NCBI GenBank assembly: GCA_040753915.1
Contig: JBFMDN010000078.1
Span: 1-24,649, forward strand
DNA from: JBFMDN01 sp040753915
Lineage (GTDB): Bacteria > Desulfobacterota > Desulfomonilia > Desulfomonilales > Desulfomonilaceae
Direction of reading: 5' to 3'
DNA length: 24,649 nt
A program made the position numbers and the translations under genes. The notes beneath the pieces are model-generated. The model made no database searches, was not told the origin of the DNA, and saw nothing but the letters and a program-made list of their open reading frames with translations. Every line of letters starts with the position of its first letter. Within the stretch, counting starts at the first letter, position 1. Of the stretch, positions 14,222 through 20,930 are shown piece after piece.

Positions 14222-16108
14222 CTAATCCTCGTCAGGCTTGAGCATGCGGCGGCGTTGTTGGTCTCCGCCCGGTGGTTGCTGCTGGATCTCCCTCTGGCGT
14301 TGCTGAATCCGCCTTTGCGCAGGTTCAGACGGCTCCTGCGGTTTTGGCTGGACTTGCTCCCTGACCCGAGGGCTCACCTTTGGCTTTTCAATCTCCTCTT
14401 TCCTCGGCAAGCGCTCGGGTGAGACCGTGACCCGCGGCTTGAGGGGCTGAATAGTCGTTCGCTCCGGAACAGTGACCCGAGGTGTCACCGTGGGACGGCT
14501 TACCGTAGGCAGAACGCCCCTTGTGGGTACTTCGGGTCTTACCATAGGAAACGTCCGGATGAGAGTCGGAGTCGGTGGCCCTTCCGGTACAGTGGCAAGA
14601 GTCCGAATCGTGGGAATTTTGCCAGTGGGAAGAGTCACTCTCGGGGGAAGAGTCGGCAGCGTCACCCGGATCGTTGGACTTGTGGTGACGCCCGGAATCG
14701 TTACCCTCGTGGGAAACGTCAAGAGGGTCGGAAACGTGATCCTCGTTGGAACCGTTGGCACCGTGGCTACAGTGGGAAAGGTTCTCAATGTCTCTAAGGT
14801 GAAAAGAGTCGGGACTGTCCTTATCGTCGCGACAGAGGGGAAGGTTCGGACTGTCCTTATGGTCGGGAACGTTAACAGAGACGGCAGGGTCCCGATAGTC
14901 GGGAAGGTCCGAATCGTGGGAAACGTCGGAAACGTGTGCAAGGTAGGGATAGTGATAAACGTAAACAGGGTCGGCAAAGTCCGAATCGTCGGCCGCGTCG
15001 GCACCGTCAGCAGGGTCGGGAGTGTGATCCTCGTCGGAAAGGTCAGGAGCGTGGGAAAGGTGGGCCGAGTGGGGATAGTAAATACCGACGGCAGGGTGAT
15101 CCACGTCGGTATGGTTAGCCTCGTGGGTATGGTGGGCGATGTGGGCGTTGTGGGGGTAGTCGGGACGGTCGGTGTCGTAGGCGTGGTCGGCACCGTAGGC
15201 GTTGTCGGTGTCGTGGGTACAGTCGGCCACGTCGGGTACGTGGGGTACGTCGGGTACGGAATCGGTATTGGTATGGGAATGGGGATCGGATAGTATTCTG
15301 TCTCGCCCGGTATAATGATCACGCCCGGATCGTAGTACTCATAGTAATCCAGAGGTAAAGGCGTTCTCGGAGGAGGTGGAGGCTCGGCCTCGCAAGACGG
15401 GAAGTCTGTGGGCAGAGTTCGAGGAATGGTGGTGTATTCGATGAGCGATCGGATATACTCTGTCGATACCCTCATCACCTTTGAAGGCACCTTGTCCAGC
15501 TCAACGATGACTGCTTCGCAAGCTCGTACCAGCCGCTCGTCCGGCAAATCCTCTTTAATGTTGGACACCCGTAGCTCACCTTGTATGACCGTGACGACGG
15601 TCCTGTTCGGCTCCAAAGACTCGACGACGAAGTCCGTCATCTGTCCGGTGGGCATCACGACAGCTAGTGCAGTTGGTGAGAAGACCGAATAGTTAGATGG
15701 CGGGTCGGTCGGTATCAACCTTTTGCGGAACCGAATCATCCCCTGGGCGATCTGTCCCGCGAGCTGAGTTGCCGGCCCTTGCGCCTGGGCTCCAAGAATG
15801 ACGAAAGCGGAGTTTCTTCCCAGCGAAACGTCGCTTTCATGCGGGCCCAGCCCTTTGACCCACACTTTGCTGTCCCCGTCCGGCGGGGTAAAGAGCAAGT
15901 CCTGGGCGAAAATCGCATCGTTGGGCTTGAGGTCCTCGTACTGTGGCTGGCCGGCCCGCTGAATAAGCGCTTTTTCTTGTATCCGCTGGGCCTTCGCTAT
16001 CGGATCGGCTGCGGAGGAAATCGCCGCATTCGCACAGAGGATTGCGACGAACGATGAAACAATGAGAGATTTTCTGAGGATACCGGGACGAACGGGAGCT
16101 GTTAGCAT
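14222..16108 (-). CDS. Secreted FecR-like protein with long threonine-triplet repeat
   Basis: 628 residues. The signal peptide (about 1-34) ends in AISSA-ADP. A FecR-like beta domain (about 60-175) includes DLLFTPPDGDSKVWV, SLGRNSAFVIL and VVTVIQGELRVSNI. A Pro-rich linker (244-285) follows with PPPPPR and a PI run. Then comes a low-complexity region (about 286-500) where threonine occupies nearly every third position: first P-T-x triplets (to about 328), then hexads like T-I-P-T-R-L or T-F-P-T-L-L. The tail (about 545-628) is basic and Gln/Arg/Glu/Pro-rich (RRIQQRQREIQQQPP), ending KPDED. The start is ATG 16106-16108 because GGAGG lies 8 bases upstream; the upstream ATGs (16126, 16123) have no ribosome-binding site. 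A perfect -10 box and a terminator frame it as a single-gene unit. Function is unknown, probably cell-surface or periplasmic. Confidence 0.78.
   Translation of the reverse strand: MLTAPVRPGILRKSLIVSSFVAILCANAAISSAADPIAKAQRIQEKALIQRAGQPQYEDLKPNDAIFAQDLLFTPPDGDSKVWVKGLGPHESDVSLGRNSAFVILGAQAQGPATQLAGQIAQGMIRFRKRLIPTDPPSNYSVFSPTALAVVMPTGQMTDFVVESLEPNRTVVTVIQGELRVSNIKEDLPDERLVRACEAVIVELDKVPSKVMRVSTEYIRSLIEYTTIPRTLPTDFPSCEAEPPPPPRTPLPLDYYEYYDPGVIIIPGETEYYPIPIPIPIPIPYPTYPTYPTWPTVPTTPTTPTVPTTPTTPTVPTTPTTPTSPTIPTRLTIPTWITLPSVFTIPTRPTFPTLLTFPTRITLPTLLTVPTRPTIRTLPTLFTFITIPTLHTFPTFPTIRTFPTIGTLPSLLTFPTIRTVRTFPSVATIRTVPTLFTLETLRTFPTVATVPTVPTRITFPTLLTFPTRVTIPGVTTSPTIRVTLPTLPPRVTLPTGKIPTIRTLATVPEGPPTPTLIRTFPMVRPEVPTRGVLPTVSRPTVTPRVTVPERTTIQPLKPRVTVSPERLPRKEEIEKPKVSPRVREQVQPKPQEPSEPAQRRIQQRQREIQQQPPGGDQQRRRMLKPDED
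14573..15253 (-). repeat. Degenerate triplet/hexad coding repeat (threonine every third codon)
   Basis: About 680 bases encode a run in which an ACN threonine codon recurs about every 9 bases, with proline and Ile/Leu/Phe/Val/Arg between. Because the DNA has a strong 9-base period, other frames also stay open for hundreds of codons. The repeats are degenerate except in the 5' part (about 15120-15250), where near-identical P-T-x units suggest recent slippage expansion. Confidence 0.85.
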
Positions 16109-16162
16109 TTCAAAGACCTCCATCATTGCCCTAACGCGGCATCAATAGGGATGGGGAATGTT

Positions 16163-16168
16163 ATTATA
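16163..16168 (-). promoter_or_regulatory. Candidate -10 box for the FecR/Thr-repeat gene
   Basis: A consensus TATAAT on the minus strand (plus-strand ATTATA, 16163-16168) lies 54 bases upstream of the ATG, giving a short leader. No good -35 box is seen at 16-18 bp, so an activator or a weak promoter is implied. Confidence 0.35.
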
Positions 16169-16352
16169 CGCCTCGCCCTTTTCGATCCCGGAGCTCGCAA
16201 CAGGTTTCGGGACCGGCCAGACGGGTCGCGACCACATTAAGTATTCTGAGCCGCCGCTTTGAGCTCGACAACGACAGCCACGCATTTTTTCAGGTCTTCG
16301 CCCCCCTTTATAAGTTTTGAGAAGTAAAGCCGTTCTGTCAAGGGAAAAAGAA

Positions 16353-16460
16353 GCAGCGGTGTAAGCATTCACTCTTGAGCGGGAGGAGAGGATCGATTAG
16401 CAGAAATCATTGACGATTTGGTTGTGTCCGCCGCGCATAAGTGAATGCTTACGCAGCGGT
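16353..16460. mobile_element. 92-bp IS66-type MITE with 8-bp target-site duplication
   Basis: The element 16361-16452 starts GTAAGCATTCAC and ends with its perfect reverse complement GTGAATGCTTAC. The similarity extends imperfectly to about 22 bases (three mismatches). It is flanked on both sides by the same 8-mer GCAGCGGT (16353-16360 and 16453-16460), as expected for a target-site duplication. IS66-family elements are known for ends beginning GTAA and 8-bp duplications, so a non-autonomous IS66 derivative is the best reading. It has no coding capacity. Confidence 0.85.
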
Positions 16461-16472
16461 CTCGGTACAAGG

Positions 16473-16491
16473 TTTGAGAAACTGTCTCAAA
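16473..16491. other. Perfect 7-bp hairpin
   Basis: TTTGAGA, loop AACTG, TCTCAAA. No U-tract follows on either strand, so termination is not supported. The segment GAAACTGTCTCAAAACT (16478-16494) is 15/17 identical to 6071-6087. Confidence 0.4.
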
Positions 16492-16542
16492 ACTCGGGAC
16501 ACACCAAACATCGTAGCACGATTTGGCGTCGATGCGTGGAAA

Positions 16543-16639
16543 GGCACCCTCACTCCAACCCTCTCCCAGAGGGAGATGGAGCTGTAAGAATCCCCTCTCC
16601 CCCGCTTCGGGGGAGAGGGTCAGGGTGATGGGGTGTGCC
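16543..16639. repeat. CCCTCTCC-type palindromic intergenic repeat
   Basis: The ends GGCAC and GTGCC are inverted, and both arms carry ACCCTCTCCC-like sequence. Inside are two hairpins: TCTCCC-AGA-GGGAGA, and a 12-bp perfect stem with a CTT loop at 16593-16619. Elements with CCCTCTCC/GGAGAGGG arms are a common class of dispersed intergenic repeat in proteobacteria. Confidence 0.75.
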
Positions 16640-16718
16640 ACGATTATCACGGACTGCCGGCTTTTGAGACTTTTTCTTGAAGCCAGCCCTGACCCCGAGG
16701 TTCGTTTGAAACGCGAGT

Positions 16719-16740
16719 ACCGGCGAGACGCCGGCGCTAC
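16719..16740 (-). repeat. Second copy of the GC-rich repeat arm
   Basis: 22 of 22 bases are identical to the reverse complement of 12373-12394. Here the partner arm is not adjacent; a related GGGCGTCTCGCCCG sequence occurs near 16859, so the element may be a diverged or partial copy. Confidence 0.75.
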
Positions 16741-17110
16741 GGGAACTTCGCGCCGAGATCCCCATGGCAGGGGCTACCGGCGGTTGCCCTCTGCATTGCG
16801 GGTAAGGGTAGCCGAAGCTTCCGGATCACAAGTATCCCTGGATCATATGCAGTAGAATGGGCGTCTCGCCCGTTAATCCTCAAGGATGACGTGCAAGAAG
16901 AAAATGTCTCAAGACCCTGAACGAGTAGCATCCAGCCAAAAAATGGGCCATGGCAACAAGCCGAAATTCTGTTGCCTGGGAATGGGGTTCGTACCCACAC
17001 GAATGCAACGTGCCAGGATTTTGGCAGTTTTCGGAGTCTTGCCACAGTTTCTTCAAACCCGCCCTCGCTCTCGTCAGAAATACGACAGATTTCACGCACA
17101 CCGTACTCGG

Positions 17111-20071
17111 TCACGGAGCGTCCTGCGAGGGGGCATGTCCTCGTATCCGTTCCACGTGACGCTTGGCCGGTTCATGCTTCGGGTTCTTCCGGAGCACGTG
17201 GTCGAAGTAGGCGACAGCCTCGTCATCCTTCTTCATTTGGGCATATGCCAGGCCCAGCCCGAACAGCGCCTCGGTGCTTTCGGGATTGAGTGCAAGAGCC
17301 TGAGCCAGTGACGTGATGGCCTCAGGAATTCTTCCCGCCTGCAGCAGCGCCACCGCAAGGTTTGCATGGGCTTGGGGGTAGTCCGGCTTCAGCCTGAGAC
17401 ACGCCCGGTAATTCTCTGCTGCGGCCGACGCGTTTCCCAAATGGAGCTGGCAGGATGCTAATCTGTACCTGAGCTCCGCGGATCCTGGAGCCAGCCTGGT
17501 CGCAATCTCATACTCGTGCTCTGCCAGGTGAAAATCCCCGGTCAATTCGAGAGCGTTCGCCAGATACACGTGAGGCAGCGGTTGGGTGTGATCCAACGCG
17601 ACTGATCGCTTCAGCACAGTGAGGGCTCCTGAGATATTTCCCTGCTTCATGAGAGCCAGTCCCAGATGAGTGCACGCTTCAGAGAAGTGTGGATAAAGCT
17701 CCAGGGCTTTCTCAAATTTCTTTGCTGCTTGCGCAAAGTGCCCTGTCTTCAGGAGGACCACACCGAGGTAGTGATGTCCGGTAGGAAGATCCGGAGCCAA
17801 CTCCACTGCCGAGCTCAGGGCGACGACCGCCTCTGGGTATCGCTCGAGAGTTGCGAGTGAACGTCCAAGAAGGACGTAGGCCATGGGGGCTGCAGACGGA
17901 GATTCCGAGGCCTTTTCGTACTCCGCGACTGCCTCCTTGGCGTTTCCTGTGGACTCCAGGAGTAGGCCCAGATCACACCGTGCCAGCGCATTATCAGGAT
18001 CCAATTCGAGGGCTTTTCGGTAATTCTGCAGGGCCTCTTCCGCGTTGCCCGACTCCGCGAAGGCACGTCCCAGTCTATGATGTGTCTCTGCTGAGTTGGG
18101 ATCTGCCGCGAGCCCTTTTCTGTACTCGGCTATGGCCTCCCTGTAGTATCCCAATTCTTGGAGCAAGGAGCCCAGATTCGTGTACCCCATGACTGACTCG
18201 GGGGCTACGTAGATAGCACGAGCGTACTCCTCCATAGCCTCCCGCACATTCCCCATCCGTTTCAGGACATTCCCAAGACAATTGTGCGCGAGAGCATTGG
18301 CCGGATCCAGCTCGATAGCCTTCTCATAGTGCTCTTTTGCGTCAGAGAGCTTCCCGGAATTTTCGGAGAAATTGCCCAGCGTGATGTGCACATCCACATG
18401 GTGCGGCTCGATTTCGACTGCCTTCGCGTAAGCCCGCATTGCCTCATCGATCCTGTCAGTCAATTGCAGGGCAGCCCCCAGTGCTATCATGGCACCGCCG
18501 GCTCTCATTTTCTGGTCGCCAAAGATCTGGAGGAAGCCCTCTATCATCGTTCCGATGTCATGACTGGCGCCCGGGTTCCCATTCACCCCGGGCGCTGCCA
18601 GGACCCGTTGGAACAGAGCGATGGCCTCGTCATACTTCTTGTCGTATACGAGCGTGGACATGCAGTTGACCGAGATGTCCAGGAATGGGACGGGTTCCAC
18701 GTCCCGTGAGTATTCTGGCAGCCGGGACGAGAGATCCGTCCAAAACGTAACGTGCGTCCAATGTCTCGCGCGGGCTGCCGTTGTCGAGGCCAGTGCCACG
18801 ATGGGGATAAGAGCAGCGGCAGTTGCTGCCATGCGGAACGCAGAGGTAGACAACCTGGCACGTGTCCATTGAGTCACGCTCAACAGAAGGTACCCTACAA
18901 TCAGCATGGGGCCGGCCATGGGGAGAATTGCCCGATAACCGAAGAAGAGGTACTGCGGTATGAGCAGGGATTCGGGCAGGAGACTCACAATGGCGAAGAG
19001 AAACCCGAAGGAGAGTAGCGGCCTGCGGCGTATCTCGACGATAGCGATCCCAAGTATGGCAAAGACCCCCGCCACTGCCGCAAGGGTATGGGGTGGTTGC
19101 AAGAGAGATCGAGAAATGATCTCCGCGCGCATGAGCTCCACGTTGCCGGCAAACGGAAACAGCATCATCCACACATACGAAAAAAAAATCCTGCACTGGG
19201 TGAGCATAACCTCGAGAAGGCTCACGTGTGCCTGCGAGTAATGGTCCAGGAGACGCGGAATTATTCCTTTCACGAGCTCGCTGTGATCCGTGTGGAGAAG
19301 GTGGGTCGTGAGAAGATAGAGGAGCAAGGGGGGACCGTAAATGTAGCACACGGTAATTCCGCGACTGAAAAGGTCCCCTATGCTCTGACGAAACAGGGTG
19401 GCTTCTGCCAGCAACAACACGATGGGCAGCGTGGCAACGTTTTCTTTGCTCAGCAAGCCGGCCAGGAACAATGCGGCACTCAACACGTATCCCGCGGGAG
19501 GCGAAACGCGGTGTGATCTCACGGCAACGTACGCAGCAAGGGCTGAATAATAGAAGAGAAAACCCATGATGGCTTCACGCTGCCACTCATACAGCACCAC
19601 GAGGCTTTGCAGAGGATGCACCGTAAAGAGAACCCCAAGGAGCACCGCGACCGCACCCCTCGTCCGAAAGGAGCCGGGTATACCAAGGCCGGGTATCTGG
19701 AAGATCAGGAGCGCGAGCGTTGCGAGAGCCATACCGCCCGCTGCCACCATGGTCGCGTTGAGCGCCCGAAGGTAGAAAGGATCCATCCCGGTAAACAGAT
19801 AGTTGAGGTAGAAAGTGAACAGGAAGAGTGGGCGGACGGGAACTATGCTCACGATGCGCAAGATATCGTGCTGAGCAAAGAGGGGCTCTTTGCTCTTAAT
19901 GAAATACGCTCCGTCATACACGACCAGGGAGGAGAACCCAAGATAATGACATGCCACTGAAAGAGCTGTCAGCCCGAGGAACAGGATCAGAGCATAGAGC
20001 CACAAAGACGGGGCACCGATGCTCGTAGTCTCCGAGTCATTCGTCATTACTGCAGGAGCTTGCACGTTCAT
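17111..20071 (-). CDS. TMTC-like multi-pass membrane protein with about 13 TPR repeats
   Basis: 986 residues. The N-terminal half (to about 450) has some ten or more membrane segments. It includes VVYDGAYFI (about 50-58) in the first loop and a PVRPLFLFTFYLNYLFTG segment followed by LRALNATM, resembling the GT-C core of TMTC/PMT-type O-mannosyltransferases. The C-terminal half is a TPR array, about 13 units of 34 residues such as HNCLGNVLKRMGNVREAMEE...AIYVAPES, likely facing the periplasm and binding protein substrates. The start is ATG 20069-20071 because AAGGAG lies 8 bases upstream; the longer frame to 20122 lacks a signal. Eukaryotic TMTC proteins transfer mannose to Ser/Thr. Whether this homologue is catalytic is unproven: the usual acidic pair is Asp-Gly here. 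It follows the methyltransferase gene by 71 bp. Confidence 0.8.
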   Translation of the reverse strand: MNVQAPAVMTNDSETTSIGAPSLWLYALILFLGLTALSVACHYLGFSSLVVYDGAYFIKSKEPLFAQHDILRIVSIVPVRPLFLFTFYLNYLFTGMDPFYLRALNATMVAAGGMALATLALLIFQIPGLGIPGSFRTRGAVAVLLGVLFTVHPLQSLVVLYEWQREAIMGFLFYYSALAAYVAVRSHRVSPPAGYVLSAALFLAGLLSKENVATLPIVLLLAEATLFRQSIGDLFSRGITVCYIYGPPLLLYLLTTHLLHTDHSELVKGIIPRLLDHYSQAHVSLLEVMLTQCRIFFSYVWMMLFPFAGNVELMRAEIISRSLLQPPHTLAAVAGVFAILGIAIVEIRRRPLLSFGFLFAIVSLLPESLLIPQYLFFGYRAILPMAGPMLIVGYLLLSVTQWTRARLSTSAFRMAATAAALIPIVALASTTAARARHWTHVTFWTDLSSRLPEYSRDVEPVPFLDISVNCMSTLVYDKKYDEAIALFQRVLAAPGVNGNPGASHDIGTMIEGFLQIFGDQKMRAGGAMIALGAALQLTDRIDEAMRAYAKAVEIEPHHVDVHITLGNFSENSGKLSDAKEHYEKAIELDPANALAHNCLGNVLKRMGNVREAMEEYARAIYVAPESVMGYTNLGSLLQELGYYREAIAEYRKGLAADPNSAETHHRLGRAFAESGNAEEALQNYRKALELDPDNALARCDLGLLLESTGNAKEAVAEYEKASESPSAAPMAYVLLGRSLATLERYPEAVVALSSAVELAPDLPTGHHYLGVVLLKTGHFAQAAKKFEKALELYPHFSEACTHLGLALMKQGNISGALTVLKRSVALDHTQPLPHVYLANALELTGDFHLAEHEYEIATRLAPGSAELRYRLASCQLHLGNASAAAENYRACLRLKPDYPQAHANLAVALLQAGRIPEAITSLAQALALNPESTEALFGLGLAYAQMKKDDEAVAYFDHVLRKNPKHEPAKRHVERIRGHAPSQDAP

Positions 20072-20142
20072 TTCAGCATCTCCTTCAAGGGCGGGTGGCT
20101 GCACTAAATGGATGGAGCACAATATGCCGCAGGTCCAATAGG

Positions 20143-20919
20143 TTATTCGGGCGTTCGCTCAAGCACAATTGTGGCGAACATAGCGATCATTTCAATCCAC
20201 GGGGCTGCAAGCCTCTCGACAGCCCGGACAAGTGGGAAGGCTCCTCGGGGAGCCAACGACCGCATAGTCAATCCCCCTGAAACAATGTAGCTGAAAGGTG
20301 AGTGGAGGACCACGCTCCGTATTTTCCAGGACCGAAAGCGGGACTCAAACAGTATACGATCTCTCTCAAAGATGATCCACGGAAGAGCTTGGTTGGCGCA
20401 AGAGAGGGGGCCTCCTTGGGGGAGCTTCCAATCCTCGGCGCGCGGATCGAACGGCTCGTAGTGAAGCTTTCCCAGTACCAGAGAGGAGAGGGCGGTCACC
20501 CAGGGCTCTATCATGACGACAATTCCTCTGGCCCTGACGCACCTGGCAGCCTCCTGAAAGAATGACGCGCAATCGGTCAGATGATGCAGCACGTCAATCA
20601 GCACAATTGCCTTGAGTGTGCTATTTCTCATGGGTACGGCATGAGCATCGAAGACGAGCGAGAGGCCCCGGAGGGGAAGAACGTCTGACGTTACGAGACC
20701 GGGGATGAATTCATGCAAAAATCCCGGCCCCGAACCTATCTCCAGGACCGTTCCTTCTCCGGCCGGTATGGCTTCGGCAATATTCTGATACCAATCGGCG
20801 TAAAGCTGACGGAGAAAGCCCTTTTGCCTCACGATAGTGCGTCGCACCTCGGTCGCACTGGGAGAATCGGGATCCAAACCCCGTGCCAAGGGATGAACCA
20901 GGAGGTCGCGAAGACTCAT
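20143..20919 (-). CDS. Class I SAM-dependent methyltransferase
   Basis: 258 residues. Motif I VLEIGSGPGF (about 58-67) binds the methionine part of S-adenosylmethionine. VTSDVLPL, then AHAVPMRNSTLKAIVLIDVLHHL, form motifs II-III of the Methyltransf_11 type. The N-terminus (SLRDLLVHPLARGLDPDSP) is typical of a group found in cell-surface glycan or lipid gene clusters. The frame opens with TTG at 20934, overlapping the stop of the upstream fusion gene as TTGA. The ATG at 20919 is preferred because the family sequence starts there, but the TTG would give tight translational coupling. Neither has a strong ribosome-binding site. The target is unknown; a glycan or lipid-linked intermediate is plausible from its neighbours. 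Confidence 0.8.
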   Translation of the reverse strand: MSLRDLLVHPLARGLDPDSPSATEVRRTIVRQKGFLRQLYADWYQNIAEAIPAGEGTVLEIGSGPGFLHEFIPGLVTSDVLPLRGLSLVFDAHAVPMRNSTLKAIVLIDVLHHLTDCASFFQEAARCVRARGIVVMIEPWVTALSSLVLGKLHYEPFDPRAEDWKLPQGGPLSCANQALPWIIFERDRILFESRFRSWKIRSVVLHSPFSYIVSGGLTMRSLAPRGAFPLVRAVERLAAPWIEMIAMFATIVLERTPE

Positions 20920-20930
20920 GGGGAAAACCG

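Larger units (their letters stand above)
16109..17110. other. 1-kb gene-free region built of repeats
   Basis: There is no convincing gene between the FecR/Thr-repeat gene and the TMTC-like gene. The contents in order are the -10 box of the former, a 92-bp MITE (16361-16452), a hairpin TTTGAGA/TCTCAAA (16473-16491), a CCCTCTCC-type palindromic element (16543-16639), the GC-rich 22-bp arm (16719-16740), and a related GGGCGTCTCGCCCG arm near 16859. A short minus-strand open frame (16737-17114) runs across these repeats and looks non-genic. Confidence 0.65.

Noticed and set aside
14388..15230. Second minus-strand open frame of 280 codons (Asp/His-rich)
   Set aside because: It overlaps the FecR/Thr-repeat gene in another frame. 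It lacks a signal peptide or domain, while the gene frame has a signal peptide, FecR-like domain, Shine-Dalgarno and terminator.
14472..15293. Plus-strand open frame of 273 codons rich in V-G triplets
   Set aside because: It is the antisense shadow of the threonine-triplet repeat. Its composition follows directly from the 9-base DNA period, and no ribosome-binding site or known domain is visible.
16361..16452. Regulatory stem-loop or attenuator
   Set aside because: The arms are 68 bases apart, begin GTAA and are flanked by identical 8-mers, which fits a transposed element far better.
16968..17000. tRNA-like GGTTCGTACCC segment
   Set aside because: Only a T-arm-like match; no acceptor stem or anticodon arm could be built around it.
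16737..17114. Minus-strand open frame of 125 codons downstream of the TMTC-like gene
   Set aside because: It runs through repeat modules, has no recognisable domain and no convincing ribosome-binding site, and overlaps the end of the TPR gene.
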